DNA from: JAFALK01 sp042701975
GTDB taxonomy: Bacteria > Pseudomonadota > Gammaproteobacteria > Burkholderiales > Burkholderiaceae_C
Reading direction: 5' to 3'
Length of the DNA stretch: 64,000 nt
Assembly (NCBI GenBank): GCA_042701975.1
Contig: CP170561.1
Coordinates: 620,001 to 684,000, forward strand
Shown: piece after piece, positions 1-12,327 of the stretch
Position numbering within the stretch: position 1 is the stretch's first letter
How the letters are laid out: the number at the start of each line of letters is the position of its first letter
Notes under the pieces: model-generated
The model's input: only the letters and a program-made list of their open reading frames with translations
Database searches by the model: none
Told to the model about the DNA's origin: nothing
Position numbers and translations under genes: made by a program

Positions 1-1244
<1,244 letters not shown>

Positions 1245-1246
1245 AC

Positions 1247-3083
1247 ATGGCGAGAAAGGCCCCGCTGTTTGCCGCGTCGGAGCTGGAGCAGCTCGCGCGC
1301 GGCGAACACCCGCGGCCCTACGAACTGCTGGGTGCGCACCTCGTCAGGGATGGCGTACGCTTCGCCGTCTGGGCGCCGAACGCCAAGCGCGTCAGCGTTG
1401 CTGGCGATTTCAACGCTTGGGACGGCCGCCGGCACCCGCTCGAACGCACAGGACCGATCTGGGCCGTCTTCGTGCCGGGTGTGAAGGCCGGCGCGATCTA
1501 CAAGTACGAGCTGGAGAACGCCGCCGGTGCGTTGCTGCCATTGAAGGCCGATCCTTACGCCTTTGCCGCCGAGATGCGGCCGGCCAATGCCAGCATCGTT
1601 GCGCCGCTGCCGCCCAAACGAACGCTGCCGGCTGCACGCGCAGCAGCCAACGAGCGCCACGCTGCCGTCAGCATCTACGAGGTGCATCCAGCCTCCTGGA
1701 AGAAGCCGGACGGGCGCTTTTGCAGCTGGGACGAACTCGCCGCCGAACTGCCGGGTTATGTCAGCGCACTGGGCTTCACTCACGTCGAGCTGATGCCCGT
1801 CTCCGAGCATCCCTTCGACGGTTCCTGGGGCTACCAGACGCTGGGCCTGTTCGCGCCCACCGCTCGCTTTGGCCCGCCCGAGGCTTTCGCACGTTTCGTC
1901 GATGCCTGCCATGCCGCGGGCCTCGGCTTGCTGCTCGACTGGGTGCCGGCGCACTTCCCCGTCGACGCCCACGGCCTCGCGCAGTTCGACGGCACGCCGC
2001 TGTACGAATACGCAGATCCCCGCGAAGGCTTCCACCGCGACTGGAACACGCTGATCTACGACTTCGGCAAGCCCGAGGTGCGGCAGTTCCTCGCCGGCAG
2101 CGCGTTGTTCTGGCTGGAGCGTTACGGCATCGACGGCCTGCGCGTGGACGCCGTGGCGTCGATGCTCTATCGCGACTACTCGCGACCGAGCGGCGAGTGG
2201 GTGCCCAACATCCATGGCGGGCGCGAGAACTACGAGTCGATCAGCCTCTTCAAGCTCGTCAACGAACGAATCGGCACCGAGGCACCGGGCGCCATCACCG
2301 TGGCCGAGGAATCGACCTCGTTCCCCGGCGTCTCCACGCCCACGTACAACGGCGGCCTGGGCTTCCACTACAAATGGAACATGGGCTGGATGAACGACAC
2401 GCTGCGCTACATCCATGAGGACCCGATTCACCGTCGCTGGCACCACGACAAGCTGACCTTTGGCCTGGTCTACGGCTTCAGCGAGAACTTCGTGCTGCCG
2501 ATCTCGCACGACGAAGTGGTGCACGGCAAGGGCTCGATGCTGGACAAGATGCCCGGCGACGAGTGGCAGAGGTTCGCCAATCTGCGCGCCTACTACGGCT
2601 TCATGTGGGGCCACCCGGGCAAGAAGCTGCTCTTCATGGGCCAGGAGTTCGCGCCGCACGGCGACTGGCGCTTCGAGGAATCGCTGCCGTGGGAGCTGCT
2701 CGGCGACCACCCGCACCGTGGTGTGCAGCAGCTGGTGCGCGATCTCAATGCGCTGTATCGCAGCGAACCCGCATTGCATCGCCTCGACTGCATGCCCGAA
2801 GGCTTCGAGTGGCTGGTGAAGGACGACGCCGAGCAGTCGGCGCTCGCTTGGAAGCGGCGCGACGGCCAGGGTCGCGAAATCATCGTCGTCGCCAACTTCA
2901 CGCCCGTCGTGCGGCACGGCTATCGCGTGCCTTCTGGAGACGATGTGAAGGTCTGGCGCGAGATACTCAACACCGACGCCCCGCACTATGGTGGCAGCGG
3001 CGTTGGCAACGGCGTACTGCCCGTTGCTGACAGCCACATCACATTGACACTGCCACCGCTGGCAACCCTTTTCCTGACTCCTC

Positions 3084-3097
<14 letters not shown>
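1247..3097 (+). CDS. glgB: 1,4-alpha-glucan branching enzyme
   Basis: A 616-residue GH13 enzyme that makes alpha-1,6 branches in glycogen. An N-terminal CBM48-like segment (about residues 20-110, with FAVWAPNAKRVSVAGDFNAW) precedes the catalytic barrel. The catalytic residues are visible: nucleophile D301 in GLRVDAVAS, acid/base E354 in TVAEES, and D422 in ISHDEVVHGKG. It is about 110 residues shorter than the E. coli enzyme because the extra N-terminal module is missing, as in many branching enzymes of the short type. It starts two bases after glgP stops and overlaps glgX by 14 bases, so translation is probably coupled. Confidence 0.96.
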
Positions 3098-5135
<2,038 letters not shown>

Positions 5136-6644
5136 ATGAACCTGAACCAACGCTGCTCGGGCGTGCTCGCCCACATCACCTCCCTGCCCGGCCCGCACGG
5201 CTCGGGCGACTTCGGCCCCGGCGCCTACCGCTTTGTCGATTGGCTGGCGAGTGCCGGCCAGAGGCTGTGGCAGCTGCTGCCGATCACGCCCATCGGCCCC
5301 GGTGACAGCCCTTATCAAGGCGTCTCGGCCTTCGCGGGCAACCCGTGGCTCGTCGCCTTCGAACCCATGGTCGCGGCCGGCTGGCTGAAGATGGGCGAGC
5401 TGCCCGCCTTCGACGAGCACCGCATCGACTACGGCAGCAACATCCCGTGGCGCGAGCAGCAGCTGCGCCAGGCGGCGGCCGGCTTCTTCGCCAGCGGCAC
5501 GGCGGCGCACAAGGCCGAGTTCAAGACCTGGTGCGAGAGCGCCGCCGATTGGCTGGACGACTACGCCCTCTTCATGGCCATCCGCACGCCCTTGAACGGC
5601 CAGCCCTGGTGGGCCTGGCCGGCCGACCTGACGAACCGCAAGCCCGAAGCCCTGGCCGCAGCGCGCATCAAGAACGCCGACGAATTCGCCTTCTGGCAGT
5701 TCGTGCAATGGCAGTTCGACGTGCAATCGCAGGCGCTCAAGGCCTATGCCAACGGCCGCGGCGTGCGGCTGATGGGCGACCTGCCGATCTTCGTGGCGCA
5801 CGACAGCGCGGACTGCTGGTCGCGCCCCGATCTCTACGACCTGGACGAGAAGTTCGGCACCCGCGTGGTCGCCGGCTGCCCGCCGGATGCGATGTCGGTG
5901 GACGGCCAACGCTGGGGCAACCCGCTCTACCGCTGGGACCGCATGGCGGCCGAGAACTACGCCTGGTGGACGGCCCGCGTGAAGCGCGCGCTCTCGCAGG
6001 CCGACGTGTTCCGCATCGACCACTTCCGCGGTTTCGCCGGCTATTACGAGATCCCGGGTGAGCGCATGGACGCGCGCATCGGCCAATGGCTGCAGGGCCC
6101 GGGCAAGCCGCTCTTCGACGCGATCACGAAGGCCCTGGGGCCGCTGCCCATCGTGGCCGAGGACCTGGGCTTCATCACCGAGGACGTGATCGAGCTGCGC
6201 GATTCACTGGGTTTCCCCGGCATGAAGATCTTGCAGTTCGGCTTCGGCGGTGACGGCGACCACGAGTTCCTGCCCCACATGTGGCCACGCGAATCGGTGG
6301 CCTACACCGGCACGCACGACAACGACACGGTGCTGGGCTGGTGGCGCAACGCGTCCACGCGCGAGCGAGCCTTTGCCGGCTCCTACCTCGCCTGCGGCGA
6401 GCACGACGTGCACTGGGCCATGATCCGAGCCTGCGCCAACTCGGTGGCCAACATCTCGGTCTACCAGCTGCAGGACGTGCTGGGCCTGGGCACCGAGGCC
6501 CGCATCAACGTGCCCGGCACCCTCGGCGGCAACTGGGCCTGGCGTTTCACCGACGCCATGCTGGGCTCCGAGCCGGCCCGCGTGCTGGGCCTGATCACGG
6601 CCGCCAGCGGGCGCGGACCCTTCAGTTTGCTGCAGCTTCCCTGA
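5136..6644 (+). CDS. malQ: 4-alpha-glucanotransferase (amylomaltase)
   Basis: A 502-residue GH77 enzyme that transfers maltooligosaccharide segments and recycles short dextrins from GlgP and GlgX. The N-terminal SGVLAHITSLPGPHGSGD and LPITPIGPGDSPYQ blocks are diagnostic. Catalytic residues: D295 (FRIDHFRGF), E342 (VAEDLGFIT) and D395 (YTGTHDND). The size is that of the short plant-D-enzyme-like type. The ATG follows the glgX stop with no gap. It is the last gene of the operon; 240 non-coding bases follow. Confidence 0.96.
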   Translation: MNLNQRCSGVLAHITSLPGPHGSGDFGPGAYRFVDWLASAGQRLWQLLPITPIGPGDSPYQGVSAFAGNPWLVAFEPMVAAGWLKMGELPAFDEHRIDYGSNIPWREQQLRQAAAGFFASGTAAHKAEFKTWCESAADWLDDYALFMAIRTPLNGQPWWAWPADLTNRKPEALAAARIKNADEFAFWQFVQWQFDVQSQALKAYANGRGVRLMGDLPIFVAHDSADCWSRPDLYDLDEKFGTRVVAGCPPDAMSVDGQRWGNPLYRWDRMAAENYAWWTARVKRALSQADVFRIDHFRGFAGYYEIPGERMDARIGQWLQGPGKPLFDAITKALGPLPIVAEDLGFITEDVIELRDSLGFPGMKILQFGFGGDGDHEFLPHMWPRESVAYTGTHDNDTVLGWWRNASTRERAFAGSYLACGEHDVHWAMIRACANSVANISVYQLQDVLGLGTEARINVPGTLGGNWAWRFTDAMLGSEPARVLGLITAASGRGPFSLLQLP

Positions 6645-6714
6645 CATGCTGCGGTGCAACAAGGACCGACAACCTGTTGCGCTGAAGTTGAACGTTAGGG
6701 AATAGCCCTTTAAG

Positions 6715-6828
6715 GCGGGGTCTTTTCGTCCGATATTTGTAGGACGAGGTCCCGCAACATGCGCTTGTGCTCAGAACGCACAAGTACGGTCATGCTGATA
6801 AAGGGCGCGGCGGGAGAGGGACTCCGCC
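6715..6828 (+). promoter_or_regulatory. Structured leader upstream of the pilus operon (three hairpins)
   Basis: The 240-base gap between malQ and the first pilin gene contains three consecutive inverted repeats. The first pairs GCGGG (6715-6719) with CCCGC (6751-6755) around an inner TCGTCC (6726-6731) / GGACGA (6742-6747). The second pairs CTTGTGC (6764-6770) with GCACAAG (6778-6784). The third pairs GGCGGGAG (6809-6816) with CTCCGCC (6822-6828), with one bulge. There is no run of T after any of them, so they are not obvious terminators. I could not match them to a riboswitch class I know, and I see no convincing -35/-10 pair. Confidence 0.4.
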
Positions 6829-6884
6829 AGCAAGAGCGCCGTTGGAAAGCTGAGCCTGACTGACGATCACGGAGGAAATCCATC

Positions 6885-7421
6885 ATGAAGCACGCTCTCT
6901 CTTCCATGGCCAAAGCCGGCCTGCTGGTCACTCTTTTGGCCAGCGCCGGCGCGCAAGCCGCCAGCGACACCGCCACGGCAACGGCCATCGTGCTGACGCC
7001 GATGACCATCGCCAAGAACGTCGACCTCTCGTTCGGCAATGTGGTGCAGGGCAACGGCACGGTCACGCTGGCCACCGACGGTTCGCGCGCGCTGTCCGGC
7101 GGCAACACCGCCCCCCTGGTCACGGGCGGTTCGCCCGCAGCGGCCAAGTTCACGGTCGGCGGCACGGCCAGCCAGATCTATGGCATCACCGTGACGCCCC
7201 CCGCCACGCTGACGGGCCCGGGCACCGCGATGACCTTCACGGCGTTCTGGGAAGCGGTTGACGCCGCCACCGCCACGGGCGCCACCTCGGGCACGCCGGC
7301 CACCTTCACCCCGGCCGGCGCCACTTCGTACATCTTCATGGGCGGCACGCTCGTGGTGGGTTCCACGCAGACCGCGGGCACCTACACGGGCACCATCACC
7401 GTCAGCGTCGACTACAACTAG
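6885..7421 (+). CDS. DUF4402-type pilin-like secreted protein (probable major subunit)
   Basis: A 178-residue protein with a cleavable signal peptide (about residues 1-25, ending GAQA-A). The mature part has the DUF4402 pattern: a short TATATAIVLTPMTI strand, LSFGNVVQGNG near residue 50, and a C-terminal GTYTGTITVSVDYN strand. It is Gly/Ala/Thr-rich with no cysteine. A good ribosome binding site (ACGGAGGAAA) precedes the ATG. DUF4402 proteins occur beside chaperone/usher genes and are thought to be fibre subunits. First gene of a five-gene operon; the structured leader lies directly upstream. The subunit role is inferred from family and context. Confidence 0.85.
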   Translation: MKHALSSMAKAGLLVTLLASAGAQAASDTATATAIVLTPMTIAKNVDLSFGNVVQGNGTVTLATDGSRALSGGNTAPLVTGGSPAAAKFTVGGTASQIYGITVTPPATLTGPGTAMTFTAFWEAVDAATATGATSGTPATFTPAGATSYIFMGGTLVVGSTQTAGTYTGTITVSVDYN

Positions 7422-7449
7422 TCCACGGCTCACCGACGACTGCTTGCTC

Positions 7450-7878
7450 ATGAAATTCCGGCCTGGCCCCACAAGCCCGGCGGCCTGGTGCCGCCTGGGC
7501 GCGTTCACTGCCACCGCTTTGGCGCTGGCGGGCGCGCCCACGTGGGCCGCGCCCGGATCCGCCAATGTCTCGGCCACGGTGGTGGAAGCCGTGCCGATCG
7601 GCCTGCCGGCCTCAGCGCTCGACCTCTACCTGCAACGCCTCAACCCCTCCGGCCCGTTCATCGGCTCGGTGCTGGTGCGCGTGATCGGCGGTATCGGCGA
7701 CGAGCCGGTGGCCCTGCAGCTGCCCAGCCGCCAGGCCGTGCCCACGGAGGCGCCGCTGACGCTGGAGGGCGGCCCGGCCATGCTGGGACAGGGACTGGCG
7801 ATGGCCGTGACGGCCCGCATGAGCAAGGAGCAAGCGAGTGAAGATCAGCCGGTCGCCATCACGATCGCGTTCAACTGA
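7450..7878 (+). CDS. Small secreted protein of unknown family in the pilus operon
   Basis: A 142-residue protein starting at ATG 7450, 28 bases after the first pilin gene. A signal peptide is evident (hydrophobic LGAFTATALALAGAPTWA then AAPGS). The mature part is beta-rich and ends in VAITIAFN, resembling the last strand of its pilin neighbours, but the LSFG motif of DUF4402 is not present. I do not recognise a family. Position between two subunit genes suggests a minor, tip or adaptor component of the same fibre. Its 3' end overlaps the next gene by 41 bases. Confidence 0.7.
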   Translation: MKFRPGPTSPAAWCRLGAFTATALALAGAPTWAAPGSANVSATVVEAVPIGLPASALDLYLQRLNPSGPFIGSVLVRVIGGIGDEPVALQLPSRQAVPTEAPLTLEGGPAMLGQGLAMAVTARMSKEQASEDQPVAITIAFN

Positions 7879-8326
7879 AGCGCTCGCGCTCGCCCTGCTG
7901 CTGGCGTCGCTGTACGCCGGCGATGCGCCGGCGCAGTCCTTGAGCAACAGCGCCGGCCTGTCCTTCGGCAGCTTCGCCGCAGGCATGGGCGGCACGATCA
8001 CCGTGAACGCCGTGGGCGCACGCAGCAAGTCCGGCAACGTGGTGCTGGCCAGCGGCGGCGTGGCTTCGGCCGCCCAGTTCCTGCTCACCGGCACGCCCGG
8101 CGCCACCTACACCATCACCCTGCCCAGCGACGGCACGGTCGTGCTCTCCAACGGCGGCTCGACCATGGCGCTCAACAGCTTTGTCAGCACGCCCAGCGGT
8201 GCCAACATCCCGCTCGGAGGCGGCGGTACGCAGATCATCTCCGTCGGCGCCACGCTCACCGTCTCCGCCGCCCAGGCCCCCGGCAACTACACGGGCTCGT
8301 TCAACGTCACCGTGGACTACCCATGA
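7838..8326 (+). CDS. Second DUF4402-type pilin-like protein (GTG start)
   Basis: A 162-residue protein. The GTG start at 7838 is supported by AAGGAG at 7825-7830 with 7-base spacing, and lies inside the preceding gene (41-base overlap), implying coupled translation. After a charged N-terminus and a signal peptide (about residues 14-33, ending DAPAQS), the mature chain shows LSFGSFAAGMGGTITV and ends GNYTGSFNVTVDYP. Both match DUF4402 and the first pilin (GTYTGTITVSVDYN). Probably a second structural or minor subunit. Its stop overlaps the chaperone start as ATGA. Confidence 0.83.
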   Translation: MKISRSPSRSRSTEALALALLLASLYAGDAPAQSLSNSAGLSFGSFAAGMGGTITVNAVGARSKSGNVVLASGGVASAAQFLLTGTPGATYTITLPSDGTVVLSNGGSTMALNSFVSTPSGANIPLGGGGTQIISVGATLTVSAAQAPGNYTGSFNVTVDYP

Positions 8327-9171
8327 ACACCTTTCTCTTTCGATCCCGTCGCTGGCTTGCCGCGCTCGCGCTGCTGATGCTGGCCGGCGCCGCGCAGGCC
8401 GACCTGATGCTGTTCCCCACCCGCGTCGTCTTCGACGGCAAGCAGCGTGCCGCGCAGGTGGAACTGATGAACCAGGGCACCAAGCCGGAGACCTACCGTC
8501 TGCACATGGTGAACCGCCGCATGGGGCCCAACGGCGAATTCACCGCCATCGAGACACCCGGCCCTGGCGAGCAGTTTGCCGACGGCATGGTGGTGTTCTC
8601 GCCGCACCAGGTCACGATTCCTCCGGGCGGCTCGCAAGTCGTGCGCATCCTGCTGCGCAAGCCGGCCGAGCTGGCCGAAGGCGAGTACCGCTCGCACCTG
8701 CAGCTCGACCGCGTGGCCGATGCCGTTGGTGCCAGCAATGTGGAGCAGCTGGCCAAGCCAGGCTCGCAGGAGATCGGCGTGGTGATCCAGGCCCTGGTCG
8801 GCGCCTCGATCCCGGTCATCGTGCGCCAGGGCCAGACGCAGGCACAGGTCAAGCTCTCGCAGCTGGCGCTGATGCCCTCCGGCCCAGGCCAGCCGAGCGG
8901 CGCCCTGTCGATGAAGATCGAGCGCGAGGGCAACCGCTCCGTGTACGGCGACATCAGCGTGAGCTTCACCACCGCTGCCGGCGTGACGCTGGAGCTGGCC
9001 AAGGCGCAGGGCGTGGCCGTCTACGTGCCCAACACCACCCGCAGCGCGCTGCTGCCGCTCACCCTGCCCGGCGGCGCACCGCTGCCGGCCGGCGTGCTGC
9101 GCGTGGCCTACCGCGAACGGCCCGAGGCCGGCGGCAAGCTGATCGCGGATGCGGCACTGACGCTGCCCTGA
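8323..9171 (+). CDS. Periplasmic pilus chaperone (PapD-like)
   Basis: A 282-residue protein with a signal peptide (about 1-26, ending GAAQA-D). The mature N-terminus LMLFPTRVVFDGKQRAAQVELMNQG is the first beta strands of a PapD-type immunoglobulin domain. The segment VVFSPHQVTIPPGGSQVVRILLRKP is the typical chaperone strand block. A second, smaller domain ends with YVPNTTRSALLPL. Such chaperones complement folding subunits in the periplasm and deliver them to the outer-membrane usher. It starts in a 4-base overlap with the upstream pilin, and the usher-like gene follows after 13 bases. Confidence 0.88.
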   Translation: MNTFLFRSRRWLAALALLMLAGAAQADLMLFPTRVVFDGKQRAAQVELMNQGTKPETYRLHMVNRRMGPNGEFTAIETPGPGEQFADGMVVFSPHQVTIPPGGSQVVRILLRKPAELAEGEYRSHLQLDRVADAVGASNVEQLAKPGSQEIGVVIQALVGASIPVIVRQGQTQAQVKLSQLALMPSGPGQPSGALSMKIEREGNRSVYGDISVSFTTAAGVTLELAKAQGVAVYVPNTTRSALLPLTLPGGAPLPAGVLRVAYRERPEAGGKLIADAALTLP

Positions 9172-9184
9172 ACACGATCCCAAG

Positions 9185-12100
9185 ATGAAGCGTCGCGGCA
9201 CCGGTCTCGCTCCCCTGGCATTGCTGCTGCCCCTGGCGGCCAGCATGCCCGCGGGCGCCGTGACCACGCCGGCGCCGCTACAGGCCGAATCGCCAGTGCA
9301 GCTGCGTGCGCTGACCGTCAAGCTCGACGGCAAGCTGCTCGTGCCCCGGCTCGATGCCTATCAAAGCAACTACCAGGTGCTGCTGCCGCTGGGGGAGCTG
9401 TCCGAGCTGCTGAACCTGGGCCTGGTGATGCAGCCCGGCGGCGCGCGTGGCACGCTGGCACAGACGGGCCAGCCCTTCATGCTGGATCTGGAGCAGTCGC
9501 TGGTGCGCATCGGCACGCACGAGCAGTCCTTCGAGCCACGCCTGGCCCGCATCATCGACGGGCAGGTCTACGTCTCCACCCAGCTGCTCGGGCGCTGGCT
9601 GCCGCTGGACCTGGGCGTCGATCTGCCGCGCTGGCAGCTTTCGATCGCGCCGCGATTGCCGCTCAAGCAGCGCGTTGTTTCAGCGGTGTCTCCGCAGGGG
9701 CCACAGGCGGCGCAAGCGCTGCAACCCGTTGCACAGGTCGCGCCGATCCCTTTGCGCGCCCCGGGCCGGCCAATGGAAGCCGAACTGCTCGTGATGCAGG
9801 TGGTGCTGGACGGCGACGTGATCTCCGACAGCCTCACCGCCTACCAGGACGGCGCCCAGATCATGGTGCCGCTGGGCGAGCTCTCGCGCCTGCTGACCCT
9901 GCCCATCCAGGTGCAGGCGCAGGACGGCAGCGCCAGCGGCATCTTGCTGCATCCGGACAAGCCTTTCGCGCTGCGCATCGGCCAGAGCCTGGTGACCGTG
10001 GCCGGCCGCGAGCAAAGTTTCGAACCGCGCCTGGCCAGCGTGATCGGCGATGACATCTACGTCTCGGCGCAGCTGCTCTCGCGCTGGCTGCCGGTGGAAT
10101 TGAGCGCTGACCTGAGCGCGCTGCAGCTCAAAGTCCGCGCGCGCGAGAAGCTGCCGCTACAAGAACGCATGGAGCGCGAGCGCCTGGCCGCGATGCTGGG
10201 CCAGGGTGGTGCCAACGGCCGGCCCGAGTACCCGCTGCAGGAGTCCCGGCCGGGCATGGTGGGCGTACCGATGATCGACCAGTCGATCGGTGCCGACGTG
10301 CGCACCGGCGCCGGCACGCGGCAGTCACGCTATGCCTACACGACCTACATCACCACCGACCTGCTGGGCATGGAAGGCTCGGCCTACGTCCAGAAGACCA
10401 GCGGTGTTGACAAGCCCGAACTGCGCCTGACCCTGGCGCGCAACGATCCCGATGCCAACCTGCTCGGCCCGCTGCATGCACGCAGCGTGGCGGTGGGCAG
10501 CGTGATCCTGCCCAGCGTGCGCAATCTGATGTCCAGCAGCCCGCGGGGCCAGGGCGTGCAGATCAGCAACCGCCCGCTGGACCAGCCCACGACCTTCGAC
10601 ACACACAGCCTGCGCGGCAACTTGCCGCCGGGCTGGGACGTCACGCTCTACTACAACGATGCGCTGGTGGGCTACCAGGCGGCGCGTGCCGATGGCCAGT
10701 ACGCCTTCGACGACGTGCCGCTGGCCTTTGGCGCCAATGAGTTCCGCCTCGTCTTCCACGGCCCGCTGGGCCAGCTGCGAGTCGAGCGGCAGAGCTTCCT
10801 GCTCGATCAGTCCAACCTCAAGCCCGGCCAGCTGTTCTATTCCGTGCAGCACCAGGTGGACGAGCACGGCGATGCGCGCAGCCTGGCGCAGATGGACATC
10901 GGCCTGACGCAGCAGTTCAGCGGCACGGTCGGTTACGTCAAGCGGCCCGCAAGCCTTGGCAACGGGCAGCGGCAGTTCGGCCAGGTGGGCCTGCTGGCCT
11001 ATGTGATGAACATGATCCTGAGCACGCGGCTCTCGACCATGCAGGGCGGCGGCCAGCTGGGCGAGCTGGGCATGAAGACGCGGGTGGGCAGCGTGTCCGT
11101 CGACCTGCGCCACAGCCAGCTGCGCGGCACTTTTGACACCGACCAGTTCAGCACCATGGCCGGCGGCGTGCGCCAGCAGCAGGCGCTGACGCTCAACGGC
11201 AACTGGCGCCTGTCGGGCCTCGGCGGCATGCCGCTGTCGATCGTGGTGGACGGCCTGCGCAACGCCTTCACCAGCGGCCCGGACAGCTACCAGGCCAGCG
11301 TGCGCGGCTCGACCGTCTGGCGCGGCACGGCGCTCTCCAACAGCCTGCGCTGGCAACGCTTCGGCGGCGTGGATTCGGTGGATGGCGTACTGCAGCTCAG
11401 CCGCCGCATGGCCGGCATCGGCGTCAGCGGTCAGCTGCTGTACAGCGTCAGGCCCGATGCCAAGGTGCAGGCCGCCGCGCTGACGGCCGACTACCAGCTC
11501 GGCACCGGCTACCAGCTCAATGCCGGCCTGCTGCACGCGGTGGACAGCCATGTGACCGTGTTGTCGGCCGGCATGAGCCGCAACTTCGGCACCTTCGGCC
11601 TCGCCGTCTCAGGCAGCTATTCGAGCCAGCGCGAAGTGGCGGTGGGCATGCAGCTCTTCATCGCGCTGGATCGCGATCCGCGCAGCGGCGCCTGGAGCTT
11701 CGACGGCCAGCCGCTCGCAGGCATGGGCGCGGTCTCGGCACGCGCCTTCGTGGACCGCAACGGCAACGGCGTGCGTGATCCGGGCGAGGAACTGATCCCC
11801 AACGCCGGCTTCATCCTGAACGGCGGTGGCCGCCATCCGCGCCTGACCGGCGACGACGGCACGGCCCTGCTCTCACGCCTGGCACCGGGCCGCTACACCG
11901 ACATCGGCCTGGACCCGAGCACGCTCGAAGACCCGCAGTGGAAGCCAGCCGACCCCGGCGGCGCGCGCGTGCTGCCGCGCCCGGGCCGCGTGGATGTGGT
12001 GGAGTTCCCCGTCATCGCCACTTCCGAAATCGAAGGCACGGTCTTCATCGTCGAGAAGGGCGGCACGCGCCGCGGCATCGGCGCGGCGCGCCTGGAGCTG

Positions 12101-12319
12101 GTGGACACCAAGGGCCGCGTGATCGCCACGACGGTCAGCTCGGCCGACGGCTACTACCTCTTCCACCAGGTCGAGCCCGGCAAGCACCTGCTGCGCGTGG
12201 CGCCGGAGCAGACCCGCGTGCTGGGCCTGTCCGGCTCGCTCTCGCGGCCGATCGAAGTGCCGCGCGATTCCGACTTCATCAGCGGCCAGGACCTGGAGCT
12301 GCGGCTGGCGCTGAAATAA
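9185..12319 (+). CDS. Outer-membrane usher-like protein with duplicated N-terminal module
   Basis: A 1044-residue exported protein. After a signal peptide come two copies of one module (about residues 42-160 and 202-326) sharing LPLGELS, QSLV and EQSFEPRLA. A linker leads to a long beta-strand-rich region with SLRGNLPPGWDVTLYYND, a motif of usher-like barrels. The C-terminus has a DRNGNGVRDPGEE calcium-loop-like segment and a carboxypeptidase-regulatory-like domain (SSADGYYLFHQVEPGKH). I do not see a classical PapC N-terminal usher domain. Likely role: outer-membrane pore for the DUF4402 subunits. It is the last gene of the operon, ending 8 bases before the convergent amylase operon. Confidence 0.8.
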   Translation: MKRRGTGLAPLALLLPLAASMPAGAVTTPAPLQAESPVQLRALTVKLDGKLLVPRLDAYQSNYQVLLPLGELSELLNLGLVMQPGGARGTLAQTGQPFMLDLEQSLVRIGTHEQSFEPRLARIIDGQVYVSTQLLGRWLPLDLGVDLPRWQLSIAPRLPLKQRVVSAVSPQGPQAAQALQPVAQVAPIPLRAPGRPMEAELLVMQVVLDGDVISDSLTAYQDGAQIMVPLGELSRLLTLPIQVQAQDGSASGILLHPDKPFALRIGQSLVTVAGREQSFEPRLASVIGDDIYVSAQLLSRWLPVELSADLSALQLKVRAREKLPLQERMERERLAAMLGQGGANGRPEYPLQESRPGMVGVPMIDQSIGADVRTGAGTRQSRYAYTTYITTDLLGMEGSAYVQKTSGVDKPELRLTLARNDPDANLLGPLHARSVAVGSVILPSVRNLMSSSPRGQGVQISNRPLDQPTTFDTHSLRGNLPPGWDVTLYYNDALVGYQAARADGQYAFDDVPLAFGANEFRLVFHGPLGQLRVERQSFLLDQSNLKPGQLFYSVQHQVDEHGDARSLAQMDIGLTQQFSGTVGYVKRPASLGNGQRQFGQVGLLAYVMNMILSTRLSTMQGGGQLGELGMKTRVGSVSVDLRHSQLRGTFDTDQFSTMAGGVRQQQALTLNGNWRLSGLGGMPLSIVVDGLRNAFTSGPDSYQASVRGSTVWRGTALSNSLRWQRFGGVDSVDGVLQLSRRMAGIGVSGQLLYSVRPDAKVQAAALTADYQLGTGYQLNAGLLHAVDSHVTVLSAGMSRNFGTFGLAVSGSYSSQREVAVGMQLFIALDRDPRSGAWSFDGQPLAGMGAVSARAFVDRNGNGVRDPGEELIPNAGFILNGGGRHPRLTGDDGTALLSRLAPGRYTDIGLDPSTLEDPQWKPADPGGARVLPRPGRVDVVEFPVIATSEIEGTVFIVEKGGTRRGIGAARLELVDTKGRVIATTVSSADGYYLFHQVEPGKHLLRVAPEQTRVLGLSGSLSRPIEVPRDSDFISGQDLELRLALK
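9308..10162 (+). repeat. Internal tandem duplication in the usher-like gene
   Basis: Protein-level repeat: the segment encoded by 9308-9664 recurs at 9788-10162. Both copies read LDGxxxxxxLxAYQ, LPLGELSxLL, GQSLV or EQSLV, EQSFEPRLA and QLLxRWLPxxL in the same order, offset by 160 residues. The copies have diverged at DNA level, so the duplication is old. A proline-rich linker separates them. Confidence 0.85.
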
Positions 12320-12327
12320 CGCCTTAC

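Noticed and set aside
6645..6884. Cyclic di-GMP riboswitch before the pilus operon
   Set aside because: The conserved GEMM core and tetraloop receptor are not visible; only simple hairpins are seen.
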